Shown: positions 7,499 through 16,573 of the stretch, piece after piece
Position numbering within the stretch: position 1 is the first letter of the stretch
Layout: every line of letters begins with the position of its first letter
From: Armatimonadota bacterium
Lineage (GTDB): Bacteria > Sysuimicrobiota > Sysuimicrobiia > Sysuimicrobiales > Humicultoraceae
DNA length: 64,000 nt
Direction: 5' to 3'
NCBI GenBank assembly: GCA_031459855.1
Contig: JAVKHP010000001.1
Span: 2,246,906-2,310,905, forward strand
The notes under the pieces: model-generated
What the model was told of the DNA's origin: nothing
What the model saw: the letters and a program-made list of their open reading frames with translations, nothing else
The model's database searches: none
Translations under genes and position numbers: made by a program

Positions 7499-8869
7499 AT
7501 GAGCATCGCTGCCGAGATCTTCCGCGAGTACGACATTCGAGGGGTCGTCGGCACCGAACTGTCCCCCGAGGTCGCCCGGCGCATCGCGCGCGCCTACGCC
7601 GCCGAGCGCGGCCTGGCCGGGCAGGCGGTCGTGCTGGGCCGCGACAACCGCACCCACTCGCCCGCGCTGGCCGCCGCCGTGGCCGAGGGCCTGGCCGCCT
7701 CCGGCTGCCGGGTGCTCGACATCGGCACCGTGATCACGCCCACGTTCTACTTTGCCCGCGTCCACTGGGAGATCGACGGCGGGGTCATGGTCACCGCCAG
7801 CCACAATCCTCCCGAGTTCAACGGCTTCAAACTGGCCGGCGGGTTCGGCACGTTGTACGGCGACCAGATCCAGGCCATCCGGCGGCGGGCCGTGGAGGGA
7901 CCGTTCGTCGACGGCGCCGGCACCGTGGAGTCCCGTGACGCGACTGGGCCGTACCGGGCGATGCTGCGCGAGCGCATCCGCCTGGGGCCGCGCCGGGTGA
8001 AGGTCGTGCTTGACTGCGGCAACGGCACTGCCAGCCTGGTGGCCCCGCAGGTCTTCGCCGACTGGGGCGTCGAGCTCGTCCCGCTCTACTGCGACTCCGA
8101 CCCGCGCTTTCCCCACCACCATCCCGACCCCGTCGAGCCCCACAACCTGGCCGACCTCATCGCCACCGTGCGCCGCGAGCGCGCCGACGTCGGCATCGGC
8201 CTCGACGGCGACGGCGACCGCATCGGCGTCGTCGACGATCAGGGGCAGATCGTCTGGGGCGACCGCCTCATGGTGCTCTACTGGCGCGAGATCATGCCCC
8301 GCTACCCCGGCGCCCAGGTCATCGTCGAGGTGAAGTGCTCGCAGGCCCTGGTAGAGGAGGTCCAGCGGCTGGGCGGCCGGCCGTTCTTCTACCGCACCGG
8401 GCATTCGCTCATCAAGGCCAAGATGCGCGAGATCGGCGCCGTCTTCACCGGCGAGATGTCGGGCCACATGTTCTTCGCCGACGAGTACTACGGCTTCGAC
8501 GACGCCGTCTACGCCGCCGGCCGCCTGCTGCGCATCCTCTCCCACACCGACCGGCCGCTGTCGGCGCTGCTGGCCGACGTGCCCCAGTACCCCGTCACCC
8601 CCGAGGTGCGCGTCGCCTGTCCCGACGACCGGAAGTTCGCCGTGGTGGCCGCGCTGGTCGAGCAGTTCAAGCGCGACCACCAGGTGATCGACGTCGACGG
8701 CGCGCGGGTACTGTTCCCCGACGGGTGGGGGCTCGTGCGGGCCAGCAACACCCAGCCGGTGCTGGTGCTGCGGGCCGAGGCGACCACTGAAGCGGGGCTG
8801 GCCCGAATCAAAGCGGCCATCGAGGAGGCGCTGCGCCGCTTCCCCGAGGTCGGCCGGCCGCGGTGGTGA
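7499..8869 (+). CDS. Phosphomannomutase/phosphoglucomutase
   Basis: A 456-residue alpha-D-phosphohexomutase that interconverts hexose 6-phosphate and 1-phosphate, supplying mannose-1-P or glucose-1-P for nucleotide sugars. The start FREYDIRG is typical of AlgC/ManB members. The phosphoserine loop is TASHNPPEFNG near residue 100, the metal loop is GLDGDGDRIG, the sugar-binding loop is GEMSGH, and the phosphate-binding loop near the C terminus is RASNTQP. ATG at 7499 follows GGTGAGG by 8 nt; a GTG lies 6 nt earlier. It plausibly feeds the GDP-mannose to GDP-fucose genes gmd and fcl downstream. Confidence 0.92.
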   Translation: MSIAAEIFREYDIRGVVGTELSPEVARRIARAYAAERGLAGQAVVLGRDNRTHSPALAAAVAEGLAASGCRVLDIGTVITPTFYFARVHWEIDGGVMVTASHNPPEFNGFKLAGGFGTLYGDQIQAIRRRAVEGPFVDGAGTVESRDATGPYRAMLRERIRLGPRRVKVVLDCGNGTASLVAPQVFADWGVELVPLYCDSDPRFPHHHPDPVEPHNLADLIATVRRERADVGIGLDGDGDRIGVVDDQGQIVWGDRLMVLYWREIMPRYPGAQVIVEVKCSQALVEEVQRLGGRPFFYRTGHSLIKAKMREIGAVFTGEMSGHMFFADEYYGFDDAVYAAGRLLRILSHTDRPLSALLADVPQYPVTPEVRVACPDDRKFAVVAALVEQFKRDHQVIDVDGARVLFPDGWGLVRASNTQPVLVLRAEATTEAGLARIKAAIEEALRRFPEVGRPRW

Positions 8870-8874
8870 GCGGT

Positions 8875-9303
8875 CTACCCGAGACCGAGCCCTTCTGCCT
8901 TTGCCGCTGCTGTCAGCTGGGCGTCGAACGACAGGACCCGCACTTCGGGCAGGTCTGCCTGGAGGGTCTTCGCGGTGGCGAGGTGCCACAGGTCAGCGCC
9001 TCGTAGCGGCCATCGCGTCGACAGGGTACGCACGAGCGCCCAGTCGGGCGAGGCACGCACACGCCGCCAGGGCCCACGTTCCAACACGTCGCGAGCTGCG
9101 GTGAGCAGGACGGGCGGCAGCGCACGCTCCCTGCTAGCTCTGCCGATCACCGCATGCGCCTCAGCCCACGCCAGACTCGACAGGAGGTGGAGCCCCGGCC
9201 GCTGGGCCCATCGGTGCGCCGCGACGCTGTGGGCGTCGCGAAACAGCGCCGCCAGCACCGCCGAGGTGTCCCAGTAGAGGACGACCTCGGTTGCGGATCT
9301 CAC
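8875..9303 (-). CDS. PIN-domain ribonuclease toxin (VapC-like)
   Basis: A 142-residue PIN-domain protein. The acidic active-site residues are visible as YWDTSAV near the N terminus, the Glu of AWAEAH, the Asp of RGADLWHLA and the Asp of LSFDAQL. VapC toxins are Mg-dependent RNases, often cutting tRNA or rRNA. The GTG start overlaps the stop of the antitoxin gene (GTGA), giving the usual antitoxin-then-toxin order. It ends tail-to-tail with the phosphomannomutase gene with 5 bp between. The family call is strong; the target RNA is unknown. Confidence 0.85.
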   Translation of the reverse strand: MRSATEVVLYWDTSAVLAALFRDAHSVAAHRWAQRPGLHLLSSLAWAEAHAVIGRASRERALPPVLLTAARDVLERGPWRRVRASPDWALVRTLSTRWPLRGADLWHLATAKTLQADLPEVRVLSFDAQLTAAAKAEGLGLG

Positions 9304-9623
9304 GGTGACCGCTCTCCCCAAAGCCGCCGTCGTGGCAGGTCCCACCGGGACCGCGCTTCCTGAAGCCACCGCAGCGCGAGCCCTCTTCGCAGCGGTAATG
9401 GCGGCGGCAGCGGCTCCGCGGGACGGGCAGGCTCGAGCACTCCGGCGTCCTCCAACTGCTTGATCCGCTGCGCGAGCGACAGCGATGCGGGCGTGACCGG
9501 CGCCAGCCTGGCCACCGGTTTGCCCCGCGCCGTGATGATCCACTCCCGGCCCCGGCTGACCTCGTCCACCAGTCTGCTCAACCGGGCCTTGGCCTCCCGA
9601 ATCCCGACGGTTCTCGCGCCCAT
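9300..9623 (-). CDS. Phd/YefM-type antitoxin of the PIN toxin
   Basis: A 107-residue antitoxin. The N-terminal half matches the prevent-host-death fold: VGIREAKARLSRLVDEV, then WIITARGKPVARLAPV, which would bind DNA as a dimer. The C-terminal tail (about 50-107), rich in Pro, Arg and Leu, should wrap and inhibit the toxin. It has an ATG start with GAGGAG about 5 nt upstream. The pair is probably autoregulated through the region just upstream, 9624-9693, where no clear operator was recognised. Confidence 0.85.
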   Translation of the reverse strand: MGARTVGIREAKARLSRLVDEVSRGREWIITARGKPVARLAPVTPASLSLAQRIKQLEDAGVLEPARPAEPLPPPLPLRRGLALRWLQEARSRWDLPRRRLWGERSP

Positions 9624-9693
9624 CGCGCTCCTCGGATATGGTATTGTGGTGCTGTGAACTACATAATTATTGTGATCCTCGAGACCACATCTG

Positions 9694-10893
9694 TCAAGCG
9701 CCGTCCCGGCGCCGCACGTGCCCTGCGCGCCCGGCATCCGCCGCCAGCGCCAGCAGGGCGAAGAAGCCAAACCCCAGGTGCACCGAAAGCACCGTGCCGT
9801 CGAACATCTGCGTCACCAGGAGCGTCACCAGGGCGGCCAGTACCGCGGTGGCCACAGTGCGCTCGCGCGAGCCCGAGGGACTGCGGACCGTCCAGCGCCA
9901 GGCGGCCCGAAGGCCTGCGCCGCAGAGCGTGACCAGGCCTGCCGTACCCACCACGCCAGTCTCCACGAGGAAGTTCAGCACCAGGTTGTGTGCAAACGGC
10001 GGCTCGGGTTCGGGCGCGTCGGGAGGCCGGTAGCGCGCGTAAGCGTGCTGGAAGGTGCCAAACCCGGTCCCGAGCACCGGATGCGCGGCGAACATGCGGA
10101 CGGACGTGGCCCACAGCACCAACCGGTTGCGGTTGGCAGCCAGGTTCGGAATGGACGCCAGCTCCTGGCGCAACGGCGGCCACTGCCAGGCCGCGGCACC
10201 GGCCAGCGCCAGGACGAGCGCGAGTCCCCCCGCGAGGCGCCAGCGACGCCGCCGATCAGGAACCGCCAGGACGACGACAGCGCTGCCGGCTGTCAGCGCC
10301 GCCCAGGCGCCCCGGGCGTAGGTCGCGGCGAGCCCTCCCGCCAGTAGCAGCCCAACGCCCGCTGCAGCCCATCGCCATCGCGAGCGGTCGCCCACGGCGA
10401 CGGCCACCGCCATGGACGCGGCCAGCGCCAGCGTCGTGCCCAGGCCGTTGGCTCCAAGGCCTGGTAGCGTCGCGGGGGTGCCCGGCCGGGACACCGCAGC
10501 CGCCAGGCCGGCGAGGGCCGCGGGTACCGCGCCAGCGATCCAGGCGGCCACCAGCGCCGCCACCGTCCCACCGCCTGCCCCGTAGGCTCCGGCCGCCGTC
10601 GTGGACACGAGCGACGTGGCCAGGAACAGGACGGTAGGTGCCAGGCTCGCTTCTCTCCATGGTGACGCCAGGGCTGATACGATGACGCCCGCGGCCAGGA
10701 AGACCAGGGGACGCCGCAGTGCACCGCCTCCCCACGTGCCGCGCGCGGCGCGGACGGGGAGGAGCACGGCCAGGAGCAGCAGCCCCGGCAGGGCGAGCCC
10801 GGCGGAGAACAGCAGCACGGTGCACAGCAGCACGCGGTCGAAGAGCCAAGCCGAGCGCACGGGAAGGCAGTTCTCGACCGACGGCAGCAACAC
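9694..10893 (-). CDS. O-antigen ligase family membrane protein
   Basis: A 399-residue polytopic membrane protein with roughly ten hydrophobic segments and the Wzy_C/WaaL signature near residue 270: HPVLGTGFGTF, followed by FAHNLVLNFLVETG. WaaL-type ligases transfer undecaprenyl-linked glycans to an acceptor, and Wzy polymerases share the same fold, so either is possible. The GTG at 10893 is chosen. The gene is divergent from the polyprenyl-phosphate sugar transferase, which fits a shared polysaccharide function. A second protein of this family is at 16570-17904. Confidence 0.82.
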   Translation of the reverse strand: MLLPSVENCLPVRSAWLFDRVLLCTVLLFSAGLALPGLLLLAVLLPVRAARGTWGGGALRRPLVFLAAGVIVSALASPWREASLAPTVLFLATSLVSTTAAGAYGAGGGTVAALVAAWIAGAVPAALAGLAAAVSRPGTPATLPGLGANGLGTTLALAASMAVAVAVGDRSRWRWAAAGVGLLLAGGLAATYARGAWAALTAGSAVVVLAVPDRRRRWRLAGGLALVLALAGAAAWQWPPLRQELASIPNLAANRNRLVLWATSVRMFAAHPVLGTGFGTFQHAYARYRPPDAPEPEPPFAHNLVLNFLVETGVVGTAGLVTLCGAGLRAAWRWTVRSPSGSRERTVATAVLAALVTLLVTQMFDGTVLSVHLGFGFFALLALAADAGRAGHVRRRDGA

Positions 10894-10949
10894 CTGGACG
10901 AAAAGAACCTCGCCAGGGCAGCACCGCGACGTCTCCAGGCACAGTCCTC

Positions 10950-10965
10950 GGCAGGTGATCCTGCC
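10950..10965. promoter_or_regulatory. Inverted repeat between divergent polysaccharide genes
   Basis: GGCAGG and CCTGCC are separated by TGAT in the 104-bp gap between the divergent O-antigen ligase and sugar-transferase genes. This could be an operator or a short hairpin. No good -35/-10 pair was identified. Confidence 0.35.
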
Positions 10966-10997
10966 ACCCGGCGAGAATACAACGCCCGCAGGTGCTC

Positions 10998-12464
10998 ATG
11001 CCCGAGTCGTACTCGTCGTCCGTCACGCCCACCGGGGTGCGCGCTGCCACGCCCCAGGCGCGGATCGCGGGCGCGAGGACGCTGGCTCTGCGGCTCTCCG
11101 AACGCAAGATCATCCTGTTCCTCGCCGACATGGCCGCCATCGTGGCGGCCTTGCTGCTGGTGCTCCACCTGCGGTTCGGCGCGCCCCTGTCGTGGACGAC
11201 CGTGGCGCGCGACCGCGGGTGGTTCCTCTTGCTGGGCGGGCTGTGGGTGGTCTTCGCGTTCCTGCTCGACACCTACGACCTGCAGCGGGCGTCGCGCATC
11301 GCCTCGGGCGTCAGCACGGCTGGGGCGACCGCGCTGGCCACGACTGCCGCGTACCTGCTGATTCCCTACATCACGCCCCCGCTCCACCAGTCGCGCCTCA
11401 CCGCCCTGTTGTTCGTCGGCGCGATGCTCGGGCTGGTCGCCGTCGGTCGTACCGCGTATGCGGGACTGTTGGTGCAACCCACCTTTCGCCACCGCCTCCT
11501 GATCGTTGGCGCGGGGCAGGCAGGCCGGACGTTGGTGGACGTAATCCGCGCCCACGCCGGCGTCGAGTACACGGCGGTCGGATTCGTGGACGACGCGGTC
11601 GGCCACCAGCCGGCCGCCGTGCAGGGGCTGCCGGTGCTCGGCACGTCGCACGACCTGGTGCGAGTGGCCGAACAGCACGGTGTGAGCGAGGTGGTCCTGG
11701 CCATCACGCAGCGGGACCGGTTGAGCCCGGCGCTGGTACAGGCCCTCATCGACTGTCGGGAACGGGGGATGCACGTCAGCGAGATGCAGGTCGTCTGCGA
11801 GCGGCTGACCGGGCGCGTCCCGCTCGCCCATGCCGGTACCAACCTGCACGTGGTCCTCCCCGTCGGCCACGGCAGCCACCGGATCTACGCCGTCGTGAAG
11901 CGGCTCACCGACCTCGTGATCGGCCTCGTGGGACTCGCGACGCTCGTGCTGGTGCTGCCGGCCGTCGCCTTGCTCATCCGGCTCGACGGGCCCGGCCCGA
12001 TCTTCTATCGGCAGGTGCGCATCGGGCGGGGCGGTCGACCGTTCGTACTGACGAAGTTCCGGACCATGCGCGTCGACGCCGAAGACGACGGGCCGCAGTG
12101 GGCGCAACCCGACGATCCCAGGGTGACCCGCATCGGCCGGTGGCTGCGTCGGCTTCACGTCGACGAGCTGCCCCAGGCCCTCAACCTGCTCCGCGGCGAG
12201 ATGTCGTGCGTGGGCCCCCGCCCCGAGCGCCCCGAGTTCGTCGCCGAGCTCGACCGCCACATCCCCTTCTACCGCGCGCGGCACGCGGTCCGGCCCGGGG
12301 TGACCGGGTGGGCGCAGGTGAACTACCCGTACGGGCGGTCGCTGGAAGACGCGCTGGTGAAGTTGGAGTATGATTTGTATTACGTCAAACACTGTTCGCC
12401 GCTGCTGGACGCGACGATCCTGCTACGCACGCTTGCCGTGGTGTTGAGCCTGCGGGAGCGGTAG
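10998..12464 (+). CDS. Polyprenyl-phosphate sugar-1-phosphate transferase
   Basis: A 488-residue initiating enzyme that moves a sugar-1-phosphate from a nucleotide sugar to undecaprenyl phosphate, starting repeat-unit assembly. Four N-terminal membrane segments (about 30-150) are followed by a nucleotide-binding-like domain (LLIVGAGQAGRTLVDVI). The C-terminal catalytic domain starts with KRLTDLVIGLVG and carries FRQV-like IFYRQVRIGRGG, KFRTMR, HVDELPQALNLLRGEMS and VGPRPERPEF. This is the WbaP/EpsE-type polyisoprenyl glycosylphosphotransferase layout. ATG at 10998 was preferred to GTG at 10992 for spacing. The donor sugar is not readable. Confidence 0.92.
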   Translation: MPESYSSSVTPTGVRAATPQARIAGARTLALRLSERKIILFLADMAAIVAALLLVLHLRFGAPLSWTTVARDRGWFLLLGGLWVVFAFLLDTYDLQRASRIASGVSTAGATALATTAAYLLIPYITPPLHQSRLTALLFVGAMLGLVAVGRTAYAGLLVQPTFRHRLLIVGAGQAGRTLVDVIRAHAGVEYTAVGFVDDAVGHQPAAVQGLPVLGTSHDLVRVAEQHGVSEVVLAITQRDRLSPALVQALIDCRERGMHVSEMQVVCERLTGRVPLAHAGTNLHVVLPVGHGSHRIYAVVKRLTDLVIGLVGLATLVLVLPAVALLIRLDGPGPIFYRQVRIGRGGRPFVLTKFRTMRVDAEDDGPQWAQPDDPRVTRIGRWLRRLHVDELPQALNLLRGEMSCVGPRPERPEFVAELDRHIPFYRARHAVRPGVTGWAQVNYPYGRSLEDALVKLEYDLYYVKHCSPLLDATILLRTLAVVLSLRER

Positions 12465-12522
12465 GGGCGATTGCAGAGCAAGGCGGTCAGGACACCTGGA
12501 ACCCTAGGCGAGGGGACGCGGC

Positions 12523-13614
12523 GTGCCGAAGGCATTGATTACGGGCATTACGGGCCAAGACGGCTCGTACCTAGCGGAGTTCTTGCTTGCCCGGGGTTAC
12601 GAGGTACACGGCGTGATCCGCCGGGCTTCTACGTTCAGCACCGACCGCCTCGATCACCTGTACCGGGACCCTCATGAACCCGGTGTTCGATTGTTCCTAC
12701 ACTACGGCGATCTCACGGATGGCACGAACTTGCGGGTGCTGTTGGAGCGGATTCAACCTGATGAGGTCTACAATCTTGGGGCGCAGTCGCACGTTCGCGT
12801 GTCATTTGATCAGCCTGAGTACACGGCCAACGTGGTTGCTCTTGGAACCCTGCGTCTCTTGGAGGCCGTGCGCGACTACCAGCAACGTACGGGCCGGGCC
12901 GTGCGGTACTTCCAAGCAGGCTCTTCGGAGATGTTTGGTAATGCTCCTGCCCCGCAGAACGAACGCACACCCTTCGCTCCCCGCAGTCCGTATGCCGCCG
13001 CTAAGGTATTCAGCCACTACATCACCGTCAACTACCGTGAGGCATACGGATTGTTCGCGTCTAATGGTATCTTGTTTAACCATGAAAGCGAACGGCGCGG
13101 CGAGACATTTGTCAGTCGGAAGATCACACGAGCAGCCACTCGGATCGTCTTGGGTCTTCAGGAGAGACTGTACCTTGGCAACCTGGATGCGCAACGTGAC
13201 TGGGGCTATGCCCCTGACTACGTGGAGGCCATGTGGCGGATCGTCCACCACGACGAGGCCGATGATTTCGTGATTGCCACCGGTGAGTCGCGGACTGTAC
13301 GCGAGTTCCTGGACGCGGCTTTCGGCTTGTTGGGACTCGACTGGCGGGAGCATGTGGTGGTAGACCCCCGGTACTTCCGGCCGACTGATGTGGACCACTT
13401 GCAGGGTGATGCGTCCAAGGCCGCGCGCGTACTGGGCTGGCAGCCGAGGACGAGTTTTTCTGACATGGTCCGTATCATGGTCGAGCATGATCTTGAGCTT
13501 GCACGTGCCGAGCGGTCATTGCGCCAGGCGGATTATTCCGGGGATGTCCCACTACGGTTGATGAGACCACCCGTGAAGTGGCGCCGAACGCCCTGGGGAG
13601 ATAGCCAGCTGTGA
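12523..13614 (+). CDS. gmd: GDP-mannose 4,6-dehydratase
   Basis: A 363-residue short-chain dehydrogenase that converts GDP-mannose to GDP-4-keto-6-deoxymannose, the first step to GDP-fucose or GDP-rhamnose. It has the NADP-binding [15 protein letters not shown], the RRASTFST segment typical of Gmd, the active-site SSEMFG and SPYAAAK (YxxxK), and [19 protein letters not shown] at 12523 has GAGGGG 7 nt upstream. It is followed by fcl with a 4-nt overlap. It marks the left edge of the lower-G+C segment. Confidence 0.95.
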   Translation: MPKALITGITGQDGSYLAEFLLARGYEVHGVIRRASTFSTDRLDHLYRDPHEPGVRLFLHYGDLTDGTNLRVLLERIQPDEVYNLGAQSHVRVSFDQPEYTANVVALGTLRLLEAVRDYQQRTGRAVRYFQAGSSEMFGNAPAPQNERTPFAPRSPYAAAKVFSHYITVNYREAYGLFASNGILFNHESERRGETFVSRKITRAATRIVLGLQERLYLGNLDAQRDWGYAPDYVEAMWRIVHHDEADDFVIATGESRTVREFLDAAFGLLGLDWREHVVVDPRYFRPTDVDHLQGDASKAARVLGWQPRTSFSDMVRIMVEHDLELARAERSLRQADYSGDVPLRLMRPPVKWRRTPWGDSQL

Positions 13615-14597
13615 CCTCGGTGGACTCCTGGCACGGGATGTCGGTTGTTGTGACGGGAGGCGGGGGCTTCCTCGGCAGGGTGTTGGTAGATCGCCTGCGG
13701 CGCGCCGGTGCCAGGGTGTGCGTCCCGCGGCGCGCCGAGTACGATCTCACCGATGCCACGGCGGCGGCGCGGCTGTTTGCTGAAGCGAACCCCGAGGTAG
13801 TCTTCCATCTTGCTGCTGCTGTGGGCGGTATTGGTGCCAACCGGGACAATCCGGGCCGCTTTTTCTACGAAAACATGGCGATGGGGCTAAACGTCTTGGA
13901 GCAGGCGCGACGCCACGGGGGCGTGCGTAAGCTCGTCCTTGTGAGCACAACGTGTGCCTATCCGGAAGATGCGGAGGTCCCGTTGCGTGAGGAGGACCTA
14001 TGGCGGGGTTATCCGGAGCCCACCAACGCACCCTATGGCATCGCCAAACGCGCTCTGGTGGTCATGGCCCACGCCTATCTGCAGCAGTACGGCTTGCGGA
14101 GTATCACGCTCATTCCTGCCAATCTCTACGGCCCCGGTGACAACTTCGATCTCGAGACGTCGCACGTGATCCCGGCATTGATCAGAAAGTGTGTCGAAGC
14201 CGTGGAGCGAGGCGATGATGAGATTACTGTATGGGGCGATGGAACAGCGACGCGTGAATTCCTCTATGTGGACGACGCTGCGCGCGGCCTGTTGTTGGCT
14301 GCGGAGCGGTACGATGATCCTCATCCCGTCAATCTCGGAACGGGCGAGGAGATCAGCATCAAGGGTCTGGTGACCCTTGTTGCCGATCTTACAGGATTCC
14401 GTGGCCTGGTACGCTGGGATACGTCAAAACCGACCGGACAGCGCCGCAGGCGACTGGAGATCTCCCGGGCCTGGGAGAAGTTCGGTTTTCGGGCGGCGGT
14501 GTCCCTGCGGGAGGGTTTGCAGGCCACAATCAGTTGGTACCGTACCGAGGGCAGGCGGTTGCAAGCGCGGTCGCGTAGGCCCGGAACGAGGTATTGA
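13611..14597 (+). CDS. fcl: GDP-L-fucose synthase
   Basis: A 328-residue SDR enzyme that epimerises and reduces GDP-4-keto-6-deoxymannose to GDP-L-fucose. It has the nucleotide-binding [12 protein letters not shown] near residue 15, the family-specific [14 protein letters not shown] and FFYENM, the STTCAYP active-site serine region, and APYGIAK (YxxxK). The GTG start overlaps the gmd stop (GTGA), so the two are translationally coupled. It ends 4 bp from the stop of a convergent glycosyltransferase gene. Confidence 0.93.
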   Translation: MTSVDSWHGMSVVVTGGGGFLGRVLVDRLRRAGARVCVPRRAEYDLTDATAAARLFAEANPEVVFHLAAAVGGIGANRDNPGRFFYENMAMGLNVLEQARRHGGVRKLVLVSTTCAYPEDAEVPLREEDLWRGYPEPTNAPYGIAKRALVVMAHAYLQQYGLRSITLIPANLYGPGDNFDLETSHVIPALIRKCVEAVERGDDEITVWGDGTATREFLYVDDAARGLLLAAERYDDPHPVNLGTGEEISIKGLVTLVADLTGFRGLVRWDTSKPTGQRRRRLEISRAWEKFGFRAAVSLREGLQATISWYRTEGRRLQARSRRPGTRY

Positions 14598-14601
14598 CGG
14601 T

Positions 14602-15705
14602 CTAGCTCAGGATGCCTGCGCGCGAGAAAATCTCTTGAAACCGATGCTCGTAGGTGTGCTCCGCAAGCACGCGGCGGTAGGCAGCTTCGCGCATCCGCTC
14701 GACGTCCGCGGGGTGCTGGAGCGCCCAGCGGATGCGTTCGATGAGATCATCCACGGTGTCGTATACGAGAATATCCCGGCCGAGTTCGTAGTAGTCGGCA
14801 AGCGCTTGCACGTGCTTCGTGATCAAGAGAGCACGACATGCGGGGACCTCGAAGTCTCGACCTTTCACTTGGTCCACACCTCCGACCGAGGCGTTAGACA
14901 GGTTGAGGTTTACTTCGGTCTCGTTGATGATCTCCACGGCCCGCCGCGTGGAGATCTTGCCACTCCGCCACCCGTACCCGAATGTCTTCACCGGGAGGCC
15001 GGCGGCACGCAGGCGCGCGATGACTTGCCGGCGGTTGCCGTGGGGCTGACCGATGAACGTTATGGGAAAGCGTCTTGGCCTGTCGAGCGGGCGGTAGAGC
15101 CTGTGGTTGACGCCCCACTGTGAACGAATCACCCGCGGCATGCCCGCGGCATGGTATTTCGGCACGGCCTGCGGATCGGTCGTGATCGCCCACGAGAAAT
15201 GACGTGCCCAGCGTCGTGAGAATGAGTCAAATCGCCAGTGATCATCCGTGAACCAGTTGAATGTCACGCAGCCCAGGCGTTGGAGCTCTTCAACCGCGTC
15301 CGGCGGAAAGTCGTCTTTGAAAAGGACGAAGAATGCTATGTCCGGTCTTAGGCGAAATGCGGCCTCCACGAGGAGATCTCCCGCACGCTGGCGGCCGAAG
15401 GTGCGCACCAGTGTGAGGGAGTCGAGGCGTATGATAGCGAACCCTAGTTGCATTAGGACCGGCAGGAAGTGGTTTTCCTCGTAGGAGTAGCCACGTGCGG
15501 GATTACCATAGTCGAACCTGGGAGCCACGTACAACAGTCGGATGCCCGCGGCTCGACCGCCTGGCTGTTGAGGGATCACCGGAAGCACGCCGTGTGCGAT
15601 CGTTCTGTCGAGATGTGTCTCAACGTGCATCTGGCGGGTAAGGCACTCTATGAGCTGCATGGCTGCGCGGCGCCAGTAGTACGGATGCGTGATGTAGCGC
15701 CTCAT
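14602..15705 (-). CDS. CgeB-like glycosyltransferase
   Basis: A 367-residue GT-B type protein. The N-terminal half has LLYVAPRFDYGN and the FNWFTDDHWRF segment seen in CgeB/spore-coat-type glycosyltransferases. The C-terminal half has ITFIGQPHGNRRQVI, GYGWRSGKIS, NLNLSNAS and FEVPACRALLITKHV, the donor-binding pattern of Glyco_trans_1_2 proteins. It lies alone at the 3' end of the minus-strand group of the island, 37 bp downstream of the family 2 glycosyltransferase. The specificity is unknown. Confidence 0.78.
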   Translation of the reverse strand: MRRYITHPYYWRRAAMQLIECLTRQMHVETHLDRTIAHGVLPVIPQQPGGRAAGIRLLYVAPRFDYGNPARGYSYEENHFLPVLMQLGFAIIRLDSLTLVRTFGRQRAGDLLVEAAFRLRPDIAFFVLFKDDFPPDAVEELQRLGCVTFNWFTDDHWRFDSFSRRWARHFSWAITTDPQAVPKYHAAGMPRVIRSQWGVNHRLYRPLDRPRRFPITFIGQPHGNRRQVIARLRAAGLPVKTFGYGWRSGKISTRRAVEIINETEVNLNLSNASVGGVDQVKGRDFEVPACRALLITKHVQALADYYELGRDILVYDTVDDLIERIRWALQHPADVERMREAAYRRVLAEHTYEHRFQEIFSRAGILS

Positions 15706-15742
15706 GGTTCCTACGCGTCAGAGTCTGCCGGGCATAAGCCGC

Positions 15743-16573
15743 CTATCGGAGCTTCTGGATGCCGCGAGCATGTGCTGTTATGCGCCGGGTAAGTGTGCCG
15801 ACGGCTGCGTCCGCCGGCCCGTACGCCCGTGCCAGCATGTAGGCCCCGCAGGTCGCAGCCAGCGGCGGAATGGCCTCCCACCACCGCCCTAGGAGCCTGG
15901 CGGCCTCAAGCTGTGCGTCCAGGCGCGCACGCAGTGCCCACGCGCGTGGTCGACGGCTGTAGCTGTGGGGGAGGACTCTGTATGTGACCAGCACCCGGGG
16001 GATCACCGCTAGCTTCCACCTGCACGCCATTCGAATCCACAGTCGATAGTCCTCATTGGGCCCCTCCGGGTAACCTCCTGCTTCGCGGTACGCGGCATAT
16101 CTGAACATCACGGAGCTGTGCACGAACGGGTTGTCCCACAGCAAATAACGTCGAAGACTGTGGTCCTGCGTCGGGGGTTGGAACTGGTATGTACGGCCGT
16201 CCGAGGTTTCTAGGCGGGCGTAACTTCCGACCAAGCCGACATCGGCATGTCGTTCCAGGTAGTGGACCTGCACCGTGAGGCGCTCTGGGTGAGCGACGTC
16301 GTCGGCGTCCAACCGCGCGACGTAGATCCCGTGCGCGTGGCTGCATCCCAAGTTTAGGGCCTTGGCCACGCCGCCGTGGGGTTGCCGGAACACACGGACA
16401 CAGGGATTCTTGATGCGTTCTACAATGGCTACCGAGTCGTCCGACGACCCGTCGTCCACGATGATGATTTCCATCGGCCGCCAGGTTTGCTGCAGTAGGC
16501 TAGCCACGGCACCCTCGATGGTCGCAGCGGCGTTGTGCATGGGCACCACGACGGATACCAGGGGTGCACTCAT
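15743..16573 (-). CDS. Family 2 glycosyltransferase
   Basis: A 276-residue GT-A enzyme with LVSVVVPMHNAA, IIIVDDGSSDDS, the metal-binding YVARLDADDVAH and the NEDYRLWIRM acceptor-site motif. It is similar to small capsule or EPS glycosyltransferases. The ATG start overlaps the preceding ligase/polymerase stop as ATGA, which decides the start over an in-frame upstream ATG at 16636. It is probably co-transcribed with the flippase and ligase/polymerase upstream. Confidence 0.88.
   Translation of the reverse strand: MSAPLVSVVVPMHNAAATIEGAVASLLQQTWRPMEIIIVDDGSSDDSVAIVERIKNPCVRVFRQPHGGVAKALNLGCSHAHGIYVARLDADDVAHPERLTVQVHYLERHADVGLVGSYARLETSDGRTYQFQPPTQDHSLRRYLLWDNPFVHSSVMFRYAAYREAGGYPEGPNEDYRLWIRMACRWKLAVIPRVLVTYRVLPHSYSRRPRAWALRARLDAQLEAARLLGRWWEAIPPLAATCGAYMLARAYGPADAAVGTLTRRITAHARGIQKLR

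Noticed and set aside
16015-16040. A tRNA T-loop-like CATTCGAATCC
   Set aside because: It lies inside a glycosyltransferase coding region and no cloverleaf surrounds it.
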